NCBI RefSeq assembly: GCF_030546745.1
Contig: NZ_JAUOPD010000006.1
Span: 167,867-231,866 of the forward strand
DNA length: 64,000 bases
Direction of reading: 5' to 3'
Origin: Thalassotalea sp. 1_MG-2023
GTDB lineage: Bacteria > Pseudomonadota > Gammaproteobacteria > Enterobacterales > Alteromonadaceae
Shown in pieces: positions 8,807-18,461 of the stretch. The notes under the pieces were generated by a model. The model was not told the DNA's origin and did no database searches. It worked only from the letters and a program-made list of their open reading frames with translations. The translations under genes were made by a program, and so were the position numbers. Numbering within the stretch: the first letter of the stretch is position 1; the number at the start of each line of letters is the position of its first letter.

Positions 8807-11707
8807 GTGTTTAGTTGTCGATTACCTTATTCTAAGCGGTTACGCCTGACGTATGTTAATTTTGTTGTTTTCTTATTATTAAGTTTAGGTGTTTTAAAAA
8901 ACGTTCAAGCTTCAGAGCGCTACCGATTTAATATTCCTGCTATGCAAGCATCAAAAGCGTTAGACAAACTAGCAGAAGTTTCGGGATATTCGCTTCTTTA
9001 TCCCTTTAGTGATTCCGTTGTTATTATGTCTAATCCATTGGTAGGTAGTTATTCTATCAAAGAGGCGTTAGCGACATTATTGCTTAATACGCCACTAAAT
9101 GCTGTTGCCACAGATAAACAAGTTATAGCGGTGTCTGCTACTTTAGACCATAACAAAACAAACACTAGACAAACATCGTCAATCGATACTTTAGCGAACA
9201 TCACCTCTCAGCGTTCTAAACAAAATAAAACCACGAAAAAAACGAAAGCAGAACGTATTCAAATCATTGGCTCTCGACGTAATAATCGCTCTCCAAGCGG
9301 AGCACTTGCACCACTTGATGTGATTTCTAATCAAGAATTAGCATCAAAAGGTAGTAATGATATTATCACAACGCTATCGAATATCATTCCTTCGTATAAC
9401 GCGAGGCAAGAAGCGATTAGCGATGCTGGCACTATGGTTAGACCAGCGAACCTAAGGGGTCTCCCTACTGATAGCATGTTAGTGCTGGTTAATGGTAAGC
9501 GACGTCATCGTAGCGGTGTGATATATGAGTTCATTTCAGGATTAAATGTAGGTGCACATGGCGTTGATCTAGAGCCAATTCCTAGTATTGCGCTTAAAAG
9601 TGTTGAAATATTAAGGGATGGCGCAACGGCGCAATATGGCTCAGATGCAATTGCTGGTGTGATAAATTTCCGTTTAGAAGATAGTGCAACGATACAAAAA
9701 ATTGAAATGCGAACAGGCCAATATTATGCCGGTGATGGCGCTAAATTTGAGTTGGCGGGTATATTAGGCACGAACATTGGTGATGAGGGAAGTGCCAATT
9801 TCTCTTTTGAATTTTCTGAAAGTGAAGCTACTTCACGTGGCATTCAGGACCCTGCCGTTCAACAGCTAATTGAGACAGGTGTAAATGCTGCTGACATTCG
9901 AAACCCTGTTGTAGATTGGGGAGCTCCTGAAATAACGGGCAATATAAAACTGTTTTCTAATATGGCCTTTGATGTAAGCACAAGTGAAAATTACAAACAA
10001 CTATATGTTTTTGGTAATTGGGCGCAACGTGATGTTGATGGTAGTTTTTTTTACCGTAACCCTAATACTCGAGCGAACGTTTATACGAATCCTCAAAGTG
10101 GCACTCGCTTGTTTTACGATATGACTAGCAACAATACTGGCAATTGCCCAACACCGACAATTCCAGGTTCAGAGGGAGATGCTGAGGCACTAGCTGCCGT
10201 TGCTGAAAATAATAATTGCTTCGCGTTTAACGAGTTGTTTCCGGGCGGTTTTACCCCAAGATTTGGCGGTAGGGTAACAGATGCGAGCTTAGCCGCAGGT
10301 ATTCGTGGGGCAGAAGTTATCAATGATGTTGAATTGACCTATGACATGAGTATGGTATTCGGAAAAAATGAAATCGACTACCAGTTACACAATAGTGTTA
10401 ATGCTTCATTAGGAGAGCTTTCTCCGACATCGTTTGAATTAGGCTCACAAATTCAAACGGAAGCAGTGCTTAATGCTGATTTCACTTATCCTATTGATTT
10501 AGGTTTTGAATCTGAATTAAATGTTGCGTTTGGTTATCAACATCATTTAGAGCAATTTGAAGTTGTTGCCGGTGATCGTGCTTCATACCAAACAGGGCCG
10601 TTTACCAGTGAAGGAGAGGCGATTGGTGCAAATGGTTTTCCCGGTTTCTCCCCTGAAACTGCTGAAATAAATGATAGAAATTCTAATGCCTTTTATTTAG
10701 ATGTGGAAGGGGATATCACCGAAGCATTTTCGGTTTCGCTAGCGATGAGATATGAAGACATTGGTGAAATAGGCGATACTTTAGATGGCAAATTGTCGGC
10801 ACGGTTACAAATTGACGATAACATAGCATTGCGTTCAACAATCAGTAATGGATTTAGAGCACCCACAGTAGGGCAATCTACACTGCAGCGGATATCAACC
10901 TCAAATTCAATTATTAACGATGTGGTTGTTCAGCAACGTTCCCAACTTGTTAGTGCGTTGAGCCCCATTGCTTCAGCTCGATCTGGCGGAGAGCTTGAAC
11001 CAGAAAAGGCCACCAGTTTTGGTGTCGGTTTATTATCTGAGATAAGTGGCATTAATATTACACTTGATTACTTTTACATAGATATTGATGATCGGATCTC
11101 ACTTTTTACCAGTAAAATAGTCGCTGCTGATGCACCTTTATTAGTCGCTTCAGAAGTGCAGCCAAATGTCAGCAACATTCAGTATTATGCAAATGACTTT
11201 AACTCAATTACGCAAGGTGTTGATTTGGTCGCAAGCCTGCCTTTTGAATTTGAACATGCTCAGCATCTTATGTCGTTTGCTTTTAACTATACTGATACTC
11301 AACTAGAAGTGACAAACCCCAAAAGCCCAATTGCTAACGAAAATGTACGAAAAGAACGTGAACATGGTGTACCAAAAACTCGCGCTATTTTCACCTATTC
11401 TTTATCAAAGGGCGACATAAAAGCCATGGCGCGTATTAACTATTATGGTAGCTTTTATAATGCACAATTTAACGATGTTACTCTACTTGAAAAGGTTAAC
11501 GCTAGCGTGATCACTGACGTTGAAATCTCTTATAATATTTCTGATAACCTTAATATTGCGATCGGAGCAAAAAATATTTTTGACGTGTATCCTGAAGAAT
11601 ACAGTGAAGGTCGAAAAGCTGGCTTCTTAGGCGCGATTTATCCGGTAAATTCACCAGCAGGTTTTAATGGTGGCCAATATTACTTGCATGTTGGTTGGAA
11701 GTATTAA
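8807..11707 (+). CDS. TonB-dependent receptor with N-terminal STN signalling domain (FecA-type)
   Basis: A 966-residue receptor. GTG is chosen as the start because a stop codon (TAA) lies immediately upstream in frame and the GTG supplies the whole signal peptide (about 1-35, ending NVQA). An STN domain follows (about 38-110; FNIPAMQASKALDKLAEVSG). This is the periplasmic domain that contacts FecR in FecA-type systems. Then come a linker, the plug (about 150-290; LRGLPTDSMLVLVNGKRRH, EILRDGATAQYGSDAIAG) and the barrel, ending WKY. It is clearly related to the receptor upstream, including the two-cysteine loop (NCPTPT ... NCFAFNE, PGGFTPRFGG). It is the natural signal input for the ECF sigma/FecR pair. 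Ligand unknown. Confidence 0.92.
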   Translation: MFSCRLPYSKRLRLTYVNFVVFLLLSLGVLKNVQASERYRFNIPAMQASKALDKLAEVSGYSLLYPFSDSVVIMSNPLVGSYSIKEALATLLLNTPLNAVATDKQVIAVSATLDHNKTNTRQTSSIDTLANITSQRSKQNKTTKKTKAERIQIIGSRRNNRSPSGALAPLDVISNQELASKGSNDIITTLSNIIPSYNARQEAISDAGTMVRPANLRGLPTDSMLVLVNGKRRHRSGVIYEFISGLNVGAHGVDLEPIPSIALKSVEILRDGATAQYGSDAIAGVINFRLEDSATIQKIEMRTGQYYAGDGAKFELAGILGTNIGDEGSANFSFEFSESEATSRGIQDPAVQQLIETGVNAADIRNPVVDWGAPEITGNIKLFSNMAFDVSTSENYKQLYVFGNWAQRDVDGSFFYRNPNTRANVYTNPQSGTRLFYDMTSNNTGNCPTPTIPGSEGDAEALAAVAENNNCFAFNELFPGGFTPRFGGRVTDASLAAGIRGAEVINDVELTYDMSMVFGKNEIDYQLHNSVNASLGELSPTSFELGSQIQTEAVLNADFTYPIDLGFESELNVAFGYQHHLEQFEVVAGDRASYQTGPFTSEGEAIGANGFPGFSPETAEINDRNSNAFYLDVEGDITEAFSVSLAMRYEDIGEIGDTLDGKLSARLQIDDNIALRSTISNGFRAPTVGQSTLQRISTSNSIINDVVVQQRSQLVSALSPIASARSGGELEPEKATSFGVGLLSEISGINITLDYFYIDIDDRISLFTSKIVAADAPLLVASEVQPNVSNIQYYANDFNSITQGVDLVASLPFEFEHAQHLMSFAFNYTDTQLEVTNPKSPIANENVRKEREHGVPKTRAIFTYSLSKGDIKAMARINYYGSFYNAQFNDVTLLEKVNASVITDVEISYNISDNLNIAIGAKNIFDVYPEEYSEGRKAGFLGAIYPVNSPAGFNGGQYYLHVGWKY

Positions 11708-11734
11708 ATTTCAGTTAGCTGTTCAAACAGCCAA

Positions 11735-11762
11735 TGTACCAGCTGCAATGACTGGTACTTGA
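11735..11762. terminator. Hairpin between convergent genes
   Basis: GTACCAG and CTGGTAC form an inverted repeat with a short loop in the 94-base gap between the second receptor and the DUF4426 gene, which converge. No clear T-run follows on either strand; it may act in both directions. Confidence 0.4.
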
Positions 11763-11801
11763 GAAAATAAATGGTGGTTCATGCTGTTACTGATGTTGGC
11801 A

Positions 11802-12254
11802 TTAATCCGTGTAAAACTTATGTTTAAATGACAGTTGCTGCTGTTCTCTGCCGTTATCTATGGTTAGATTGAAACGTATCGTTTCTTCATTACGATGCAT
11901 AACCTGTGCTAAGTAATAAACAGCATCGCCTTCAACAACTTCTTCAAAGTTAAGATCTTTATCTTGCCCAAGTAAGTTAACTGCTTTACCTGTTATTTTG
12001 ACTTTTTGTGCTGGGTTACCTTTAATGGTGTTATCCATTACGGCAATATTAATTAATCCATTGTAATTACTACGCTCGATACCGTAAGCTTTTGCCACTT
12101 CAGGGGTTAGAAATGTTGCACTAATAGCCATGTAGTGTACATTCATATCGCCAAGTTTCTTCATGTTTTCAGCGTTAGCATTATTTAACATTAAGAAGGC
12201 AAAGGGTAAAGCGAATGATAAATGACGAAAGAATTTTTTTAGCGAAAGTTGCAT
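11802..12254 (-). CDS. DUF4426 domain periplasmic protein
   Basis: A 150-residue protein with a signal peptide (about 1-28, ending NNANA). The mature part matches the DUF4426 pattern (LGDMNVHYMAISATFLTPEVAKAYGI; INIAVMD). Its function is unknown. It is the last gene of a minus-strand run yggS-proC-yggT-DUF4426, an arrangement found in related gammaproteobacteria. AAGGAG lies just before the ATG. A longer alternative frame reaching 12369 is rejected because it overlaps yggT. Confidence 0.85.
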   Translation of the reverse strand: MQLSLKKFFRHLSFALPFAFLMLNNANAENMKKLGDMNVHYMAISATFLTPEVAKAYGIERSNYNGLINIAVMDNTIKGNPAQKVKITGKAVNLLGQDKDLNFEEVVEGDAVYYLAQVMHRNEETIRFNLTIDNGREQQQLSFKHKFYTD

Positions 12255-12328
12255 AGTAAACTCCTTGATATAAGTGATTATGCGCTAAGTATAGCCATAA
12301 CCACTTATAAACCAATGTTGTTTTATAA

Positions 12329-12877
12329 TTAAAGCATTGCCCAATATGGGATAGCCCCAGAAAGCACAATATTAATCACGTTTAATAGTAAAAAGGCAGC
12401 TAAAACCGATAAATCTAAACCACCAATTGCCGGGATCACTTTTCTTATTGGTCTTAAAAAAGGATCAGTTAATTGATGTAAAATTACGTGGGTAGGGTTG
12501 TAACCTTGCACCACCCAACTCATTACTGCCATAACCAACATTAGCACGAATAGCAAAAAGCCGGTTTGTTTAATCAGGTATAATACGCCAATAAACAAAG
12601 CCGTTAATAAATCAAAAGGACCACCATTTAATAACGGTATGATAATGAACTTTAACACGGCAACTAAATATGCAATCACAAGTGTTGCCATATCTATACC
12701 ACCCACACTAGGAATAATACGGCGAAATGGAATGACCAATGGATTTGTTACTTTCACCACGAATTGACTTAGCGGGTTGTAAAAGTCAGCCCTGACTAGT
12801 TGTAACCATACCCTAATAACCAATAACATTAACAAGGCGTCGAAAAAGAAGCCAAGTAAGTAATTAATTGCTGCCAT
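12329..12877 (-). CDS. yggT: YggT family integral membrane protein
   Basis: A 182-residue membrane protein made of two YGGT repeats. Each repeat has hydrophobic helices and a conserved basic-proline motif (NPLVIPFRRIIPSVGGID at about 45-62; DPFLRPIRKVIPAIGGLD at about 138-155). The family has been linked to osmotic stress tolerance and, in other phyla, to membrane organisation; no reaction is known. It lies 95 bases after proC and 74 before DUF4426 on the same strand. AGAACT near its start is a modest ribosome binding site. Confidence 0.9.
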   Translation of the reverse strand: MAAINYLLGFFFDALLMLLVIRVWLQLVRADFYNPLSQFVVKVTNPLVIPFRRIIPSVGGIDMATLVIAYLVAVLKFIIIPLLNGGPFDLLTALFIGVLYLIKQTGFLLFVLMLVMAVMSWVVQGYNPTHVILHQLTDPFLRPIRKVIPAIGGLDLSVLAAFLLLNVINIVLSGAIPYWAML

Positions 12878-12972
12878 TAATAGTTCTCCAAAACCTTATT
12901 AACATTAAAGATGGTAACAAACCAAAAGAATTTCAATGTTTAAAAGGTTAATTAATATGTATTGTGTTTAAG

Positions 12973-13788
12973 TTAAGCGTTGCTTTCTGCCATTTCTTTG
13001 GCTCTGGCTTTTGCCGATTGCATTGCATTACTAACCAGTTTATCTAGGCCACCATCAATTAATGTGGTTAACGCTGCTTGTGTTGTGCCGCCTTTTGATG
13101 TGACGTTTTCACGTAATGTGCTAATAGCTTCTTCGTTCTGTACGACCATTTCAGCAGCACCTAATGCCGTTTGTTGAATAAGTTGTCGGCTTTCTTGTGC
13201 CGAAAACCCCAAACGTATCGCTTCTTTTTCCATTGCTTCCATAAACAAGAAAAAATAAGCAGGAGCAGAGCCTGAAACGGCAATAATGTTATCGATTTCG
13301 CTCTCATCTGTTAGCCATTTAGTGATACCAACAGATTTCATTAATGCATCAGCTTGTTCTTTTTGTTGCTTTGATACTTGTGGTGAAGGAAACAACCCAG
13401 TAACGCCTAAGCCTAATTGTGAAGGCGTATTAGGCATGGTACGAATAATAGGGCAAGGCTTACCTAATGCTTGCTCCATGGTTGACATAGTGCAACCAGC
13501 GGCAACTGAGATAAAACACTTTTCTTCGACATTGACCGCCGAGCTTATTTGCTGGCAAACATCAGCAATAAAGTAAGGTTTAACACCTAAAACAATAAAG
13601 TCAGCAAAGGTAGCAGCTTCAATATTGTCACTGGTGTGTAGGATATTATAATTGCTGGCTAATTTTTGACGTTTGCCAGCCGAAGGGTTTGAAACAATAA
13701 CGTCGCTTGGCGTAAAACCATTGCTGATAAGGCCTGTGATAATGGCGCTATTCATGTTGCCCGCGCCAATAAAAGCTATTTTACTCAT
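12973..13788 (-). CDS. proC: Pyrroline-5-carboxylate reductase ProC
   Basis: A 271-residue enzyme of full family length. It reduces pyrroline-5-carboxylate to proline with NAD(P)H, the last step of proline synthesis. The N-terminal dinucleotide-binding loop IAFIGAGNMNSAI is at residues 4-16. The family signature near the C-terminus is seen as LRENVTSKGGTTQAAL (about 225-240), and SGSAPAYFFLFMEAM (about 170) forms part of the dimer and substrate site. It follows yggS by 38 bases on the same strand, a common bacterial pairing. Confidence 0.96.
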   Translation of the reverse strand: MSKIAFIGAGNMNSAIITGLISNGFTPSDVIVSNPSAGKRQKLASNYNILHTSDNIEAATFADFIVLGVKPYFIADVCQQISSAVNVEEKCFISVAAGCTMSTMEQALGKPCPIIRTMPNTPSQLGLGVTGLFPSPQVSKQQKEQADALMKSVGITKWLTDESEIDNIIAVSGSAPAYFFLFMEAMEKEAIRLGFSAQESRQLIQQTALGAAEMVVQNEEAISTLRENVTSKGGTTQAALTTLIDGGLDKLVSNAMQSAKARAKEMAESNA

Positions 13789-13826
13789 TTAAAATTCCTA
13801 ATTTTTTGGACCAATTCTTATTGGTG

Positions 13827-14501
13827 TTATGCTCTAGCGCCAAAGATGGCAGTGCCAATTCTGACCATGGTTGAGCCATTAGATATCGCCTCACGTAAAT
13901 CGCCAGACATACCCATTGATAATGTATCAACGGTGTTAAACCGTTGTTGAAGGGATTGAAACAGTGCAGACATTTTAGCAAAACTTTCTGCAGCGTTGTG
14001 TTTTTCGGGAATAGCCATTAAACCACGTAACGTTAAGTTATCTGCTGAGTCTACCAATTGTGCTAGCTCGTCTAACTCATTGACTTCAATGCCAGATTTA
14101 GAAGCCTCACCACTAATATTTACTTGTAAACAGACATTGAGCGGAGTATCTTGACTGCAACGTTGTTCGTTTAATCGTGTGATAATTTTCTTGCGATCTA
14201 CACTTTGTACCCAAGAAAAGTGCTCTGCGATCAAACGAGTTTTATTTGACTGAATAGGGCCAATAAAGTGCCAACAAATATGCTCAAGATTAGAAAGCTG
14301 CTGTATTTTTTCAACGGCTTCTTGCAAATAGTTTTCACCAAAAGCTATTTGACCAGCATCGTAAGCTGCTTGCACCTGAGCGGCCGGTTTTGTTTTACTT
14401 ACTGCCAACAGTTGAATAGCATTTCTTTGTCGTTTCGCTTGCTGACAAGCATCTGCAATTTGCAGTTCTACTTGAGCAAGATTATCTTTAATATGACTCA
14501 T
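13827..14501 (-). CDS. yggS: PLP homeostasis protein YggS (PLPBP/COG0325)
   Basis: A 224-residue alanine-racemase-like TIM barrel. The PLP lysine is in LLAVSKTKPAAQV (Lys about 36). The FGENYLQEAVEKI motif (about 53-65), WHFIGPIQSNKT and the phosphate-binding end SMGMSGDLREAI are all present. It binds PLP and buffers B6 and amino-acid pools without a known catalytic activity. It is the first gene of the minus-strand yggS-proC-yggT run and is divergent from pilT with 67 bases between starts. Confidence 0.95.
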   Translation of the reverse strand: MSHIKDNLAQVELQIADACQQAKRQRNAIQLLAVSKTKPAAQVQAAYDAGQIAFGENYLQEAVEKIQQLSNLEHICWHFIGPIQSNKTRLIAEHFSWVQSVDRKKIITRLNEQRCSQDTPLNVCLQVNISGEASKSGIEVNELDELAQLVDSADNLTLRGLMAIPEKHNAAESFAKMSALFQSLQQRFNTVDTLSMGMSGDLREAISNGSTMVRIGTAIFGARA

Positions 14502-14568
14502 TACTTAAATTTTTTGCCATCTATGTGTTACCACATAAATGCCGTTGTTAACTATAAAAGAGGTTTTC

Positions 14569-15612
14569 ATGGATATTACCGAATTACTCGCATTTAGCGT
14601 AGAAAATAATGCTTCGGATCTACATCTTTCTACGGGTGTTCCACCTTTAATTCGCGTGGATGGCGATGTACGTAAACTTAACATACCTGCCTTTGAAGCC
14701 AAAGACGTAAATGCTCTTGTTTATGACATTATGAACGATCGACAACGAAAAGAATACGAAGAAAATATGGAAGTCGATTTTTCTTTTGAAGTGCCTAATC
14801 TAGCGCGTTTTAGGGTTAATGCTTTTAATCAGAATCGTGGGCCGGCGGCAGTATTTCGTACTATCCCTAGTAAAGTATTATCGTTGGATGACTTAGGGTG
14901 TCCTGATATTTTCCGTACTATTTCAGAGAACCCTAGGGGGCTAGTATTAGTGACAGGGCCTACCGGTTCGGGTAAATCAACCACGTTAGCGGCGATGATT
15001 GATTACATCAACAATATGAAACATGATCATATTCTTACCATTGAAGATCCAATCGAATTTGTTCATGAGAACAAAATGTGTTTGATCAACCAACGTGAAG
15101 TGCATCGCGATACCTTAAGTTTCAACAATGCGTTGCGTTCAGCACTTCGTGAAGATCCTGATGTGATTTTGGTTGGTGAGATGCGTGATTTAGAAACCAT
15201 ACGCTTAGCGATGACCGCTGCAGAAACGGGTCATTTAGTGTTTGGTACTTTACATACCACCTCAGCACCTAAAACGATTGACCGTATTATTGATGTATTC
15301 CCTGCAGAAGAAAAATCAATGGTGCGTTCAATGTTGTCAGAGTCGTTGCGTGCGGTTATTTCTCAAACGCTAGTGAAGAAAGTTGGTGGCGGTCGTGTCG
15401 CTTCACATGAAATTATGATCGGCGTACCGGCGATACGTAACCTTATTCGTGAAGATAAAGTGGCGCAAATGTACTCTGCTATTCAAACGGGGATGCAGCA
15501 TGGCATGCAAACCATGGATCAATGCTTACAAAACTTAGTAAATCGCGGTTTGATCACTAGACAAGATGCGATGGAAAAAGCGTCAGATAAAAATCAATTT
15601 CAAGGGTATTAG
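14569..15612 (+). CDS. pilT: Type IV pilus retraction ATPase PilT
   Basis: A 347-residue hexameric ATPase that drives pilus retraction. The start is placed at 14569 (MDITELLAF), which matches the family N-terminus and has AAAGAGG six bases upstream; an in-frame ATG at 14539 would add ten atypical residues and lacks a binding site. Walker A is GPTGSGKST (residues 130-138). The Asp box/Walker B is EDPDVILVGEMRD, the His box is TGHLVFGTLHT, and the PilT-specific AIRNLIRED is near 283. pilU follows after 9 bases. Confidence 0.97.
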   Translation: MDITELLAFSVENNASDLHLSTGVPPLIRVDGDVRKLNIPAFEAKDVNALVYDIMNDRQRKEYEENMEVDFSFEVPNLARFRVNAFNQNRGPAAVFRTIPSKVLSLDDLGCPDIFRTISENPRGLVLVTGPTGSGKSTTLAAMIDYINNMKHDHILTIEDPIEFVHENKMCLINQREVHRDTLSFNNALRSALREDPDVILVGEMRDLETIRLAMTAAETGHLVFGTLHTTSAPKTIDRIIDVFPAEEKSMVRSMLSESLRAVISQTLVKKVGGGRVASHEIMIGVPAIRNLIREDKVAQMYSAIQTGMQHGMQTMDQCLQNLVNRGLITRQDAMEKASDKNQFQGY

Positions 15613-15621
15613 GAGTTAATC

Positions 15622-16749
15622 ATGTTGAGATTTCATCAATACCTCGAAAAAATGGTGCAGCATGATGCATCCGATATGTTTGTTACTGCGAAGTTGCCGG
15701 TCAGCGCAAAGATCAATGGTGAATTAACGCCTATTGATGAAACGGCGTTAAGTCCAGAAGCGGCGTTAGAACTTGTTCATAACGCTATGAATGAAAAGCA
15801 AAAAGAGCAATTTGACCAAGAAAAGGAATGTAACTTTGCTATTTCAATCGATGATATAGGCCGATTTCGTGTTTCAGCATTTTGGCAACGTGATATGGCC
15901 GGTATGGTAATTCGTCGTATTGTGACTGAAATACCTGACTCTGACGATTTAGGCTTACCGTCAGTGCTCAAAGATGTAGTGATGTCTAAACGTGGTTTGG
16001 TGTTATTTGTCGGTGGTACGGGTACCGGTAAATCAACCTCAATGGCTGCGCTTATTGGTTATCGAAATCGCAACTCTCGTGGCCATATACTGACTATTGA
16101 AGATCCGGTGGAATTTGTTCATGAGCATGGTAAGTCAATGGTCACGCAACGAGAAGTTGGTTTAGATACAGAAAGCTTTGATGCGGCATTAAAAAGCTCT
16201 TTACGCCAAGCACCTGATGTTATTTTAATTGGTGAGATCAGAAGCCAAGAAATCATGGAACATGCGTTGGCGTTCGCGGAGACAGGTCACTTATGTATTG
16301 CAACCCTTCATGCGAATAATGCAAACCAAGCAATAGATCGTATTATGCATTTAGTGCCTGCGGATCAACACGGTAAATTACTGTTTGATTTGGCGTTAAA
16401 TCTTCGCGGCATTATTGCTCAGCAATTAATTCCTACTCGTGATGGCAATGGCCGAGTTGCTGCAATCGAAATATTACTTAACTCACCCTATATTGCTGAA
16501 TTAATCAAAAAAGGCGAAGTAGGTGATATTAAGGAAGTAATGGAGAAATCTACCGAACAAGGCATGCAAACCTTTGACCAAGCATTGTTTAATTTATATC
16601 AGCGTGGCTTGATTAATTACGCGGATGCTATTCATCATGCGGATTCACCAAATGATTTACGCTTAATGATTAAACTGCGTAGTAATGATCAAGGTGGTAG
16701 CGGTTCTTTGTCGGGGGTAACAATAGACGGTTTAGATCCAAAAGATTAA
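15622..16749 (+). CDS. pilU: PilT-dependent retraction ATPase PilU
   Basis: A 375-residue paralogue of PilT, longer at the C-terminus as is usual for PilU. Walker A is GGTGTGKST (about 133-141); the Walker B/Asp box APDVILIGEIRS and His box TGHLCIATLHANN are intact. PilU assists PilT under load and needs PilT for function. GGAG before the ATG is a clear ribosome binding site. The last 20 residues (RSNDQGGSGSLSG...) are polar and probably disordered. It is co-transcribed with pilT. Confidence 0.96.
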   Translation: MLRFHQYLEKMVQHDASDMFVTAKLPVSAKINGELTPIDETALSPEAALELVHNAMNEKQKEQFDQEKECNFAISIDDIGRFRVSAFWQRDMAGMVIRRIVTEIPDSDDLGLPSVLKDVVMSKRGLVLFVGGTGTGKSTSMAALIGYRNRNSRGHILTIEDPVEFVHEHGKSMVTQREVGLDTESFDAALKSSLRQAPDVILIGEIRSQEIMEHALAFAETGHLCIATLHANNANQAIDRIMHLVPADQHGKLLFDLALNLRGIIAQQLIPTRDGNGRVAAIEILLNSPYIAELIKKGEVGDIKEVMEKSTEQGMQTFDQALFNLYQRGLINYADAIHHADSPNDLRLMIKLRSNDQGGSGSLSGVTIDGLDPKD

Positions 16750-16809
16750 GTGAACCAATTTCTTCAAGATTGGCGTTGATAAGCTAGATATTTAACAGCG
16801 CCTTACTTT

Positions 16810-17451
16810 CTATTTGAATAGTTCATCTAAGGTGAATATTTCAAACGGCTCTTTTTGTTCTTTACTAACGTTTAGCATTTTTTTCGCCACTTGAGCGCCT
16901 TCAATAGGGCGATAACGTTTTAAAAATGGCAGCTTGCAGATGATGGGTAATAGGTAACTGCTAAGCACTTCGCCTAGCCTAAAATGATCCCGTTCACCGA
17001 GCAATAATGAAGGTTGTAAAATACTCATCCGCTGAAAACTTAACGGTTTAACTTTATCCTCTAGCTCACCTTTCATTTTGAAGTAAGCGCTGTTGGCGTT
17101 TTTATTTGCACCACTTGAAGAGACTAATACATAGTGTGCTACGCCATTTTCTGCAGCCATTTTTGCTGCTTGGTATTGGTAGTCAACATCAACCATTCGC
17201 TGCTTTTCTATTGAACCTGCTTGTTTTTTGGTGGTGCCTAAACAAGAGAAAAGTACATCACCAATAAAGTCGTTTTGATAGTTGCCTAGCTGATTAAAAT
17301 CGATGACATGATTAACGAGTTTTTTACTTTTAGATTTTATAGGCTTGCGTGTAAATGCGATTATTTTGCTATATGTAGAATCAGCTAATAATTGAGTAAG
17401 CAAGTGTTGACCAATTAAGCCTGTTGCGCCAATAACAATTGCTGTTTTCAT
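16810..17451 (-). CDS. NAD(P)-binding Rossmann protein, HTATIP2/CC3-like oxidoreductase
   Basis: A 213-residue atypical short-chain dehydrogenase. The nucleotide loop VIGATGLIGQHLL is at residues 5-17, and VSSSGANKNANSAYFKMKGELE (middle region) holds the Ser and YxxxK equivalent. This matches the human HTATIP2/TIP30-like and bacterial NAD-epimerase family. The substrate is unknown. It starts 2 bases after ruvX ends, so it is probably part of the minus-strand rsmE-gshB-yqgE-ruvX transcription unit. It converges with pilU. Confidence 0.8.
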   Translation of the reverse strand: MKTAIVIGATGLIGQHLLTQLLADSTYSKIIAFTRKPIKSKSKKLVNHVIDFNQLGNYQNDFIGDVLFSCLGTTKKQAGSIEKQRMVDVDYQYQAAKMAAENGVAHYVLVSSSGANKNANSAYFKMKGELEDKVKPLSFQRMSILQPSLLLGERDHFRLGEVLSSYLLPIICKLPFLKRYRPIEGAQVAKKMLNVSKEQKEPFEIFTLDELFK

Positions 17452-17453
17452 GG

Positions 17454-17888
17454 TTATTCGCCGTAAGTACTTTCAAAGTAGCTTTCAACAATTAAACGGG
17501 CAGATTCGGCATCAATATTGTCTTTTGATAAATTTCGATAACCACCGTGCTCAAATAAGTGTTGTTTAGCATCAGCAGTTGTTAACCGTTCATCAACAAA
17601 CTCAATGGGTGTTTTGTAATCATGCGCTAAACGGTTGCCAAATTTTTTTGCATCAAAAGTAACCTGTTGAGGGGTTCCATCCATATTAAGCGGTAAACCT
17701 ACCACAATTAAATCTGGCTGCCACTCATCGAAATAGCTTTTAAGCTGTTGTTGGTTGGGAATGCCATCTTTGGCTTTCACAGAGCCTAATGGCGAGGCAG
17801 TGCCGGTAATTGCTTGACCAACGGCAACACCAATATATTTTTTACCAAAATCAAAGCCAAGTATTGTTTTATGTGTGCTTTTGGTCAC
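17454..17888 (-). CDS. ruvX: Putative pre-16S rRNA nuclease RuvX/YqgF
   Basis: A 144-residue RNase H-fold protein. The first catalytic Asp is in LGFDFGKKYIGVAVG (residues 9-23), the Glu in FVDERLTT (about 98-105) and the last Asp in NIDAESARLIVESY. In E. coli YqgF trims pre-16S rRNA ends. Its start codon touches the stop of yqgE (base 17888 is shared), which shows tight coupling. The yqgE-ruvX pair is conserved across gammaproteobacteria. Confidence 0.95.
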   Translation of the reverse strand: MTKSTHKTILGFDFGKKYIGVAVGQAITGTASPLGSVKAKDGIPNQQQLKSYFDEWQPDLIVVGLPLNMDGTPQQVTFDAKKFGNRLAHDYKTPIEFVDERLTTADAKQHLFEHGGYRNLSKDNIDAESARLIVESYFESTYGE

Positions 17889-18445
17889 TATGCGTGTCCT
17901 ATATCGCTAGATAAGTGCGCGATATCAATACCTAGTTTTTCGGTCGCTTTTTGCCAACGTTGTTCAATGGGAGTATCAAATAATATTTGGCTATCAGCTG
18001 GTGTTATTAACCAAGAATTCGCTTTTATTTCTTGCTCTAGTTGACCTGGCCCCCAACCAGCATAACCGAGTGTTACCATAAATTTATCAGGAGCATCATC
18101 ACTGCCAAGTGCTTGTAATATATCTTTTGAGGTAGTGATCATTACGTCATCACTTAATGCTAACGAGCTACTCCAGCCCGATTGCGGACTGTGTAACACA
18201 AAACCTCTATCACGAGATACTGGCCCGCCGGTTAACACTTGTTGCGCAAGCTCGGGTAGCTTTTCATCGCCGTCTTCTTCAATTTGGGCCAGCAATTCAT
18301 TTAACGTGATATTAATGGGTAAATTGATAATAATACCCATTGCACCGTCATCATTATGTTCGCATATGTAAGTCACCGTTTTGTTAAAATACGGATCATC
18401 TAAGCTTGGCATAGCAATTAATAAATGATTTTCTAAACTGTCCAC
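17888..18445 (-). CDS. yqgE: YqgE/AlgH family protein
   Basis: A 185-residue protein of the UPF0301/AlgH family. Conserved features are LLIAMPSLDDPYFNKTV near the N-terminus, GAMGIIINLP (about 34-43), GGPVSRDRGFVLH (about 73-85) and YAGWGPGQLEQEI (about 128-140). The biochemical role is not established. It sits between gshB and ruvX, the standard gammaproteobacterial order gshB-yqgE-ruvX. Confidence 0.94.
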   Translation of the reverse strand: MDSLENHLLIAMPSLDDPYFNKTVTYICEHNDDGAMGIIINLPINITLNELLAQIEEDGDEKLPELAQQVLTGGPVSRDRGFVLHSPQSGWSSSLALSDDVMITTSKDILQALGSDDAPDKFMVTLGYAGWGPGQLEQEIKANSWLITPADSQILFDTPIEQRWQKATEKLGIDIAHLSSDIGHA

Positions 18446-18461
18446 TGGCCTACCTTCTTAT

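Noticed and set aside
12181..12369. 62-codon minus-strand frame between yggT and DUF4426
   Set aside because: It overlaps both well-supported genes and resembles no protein.
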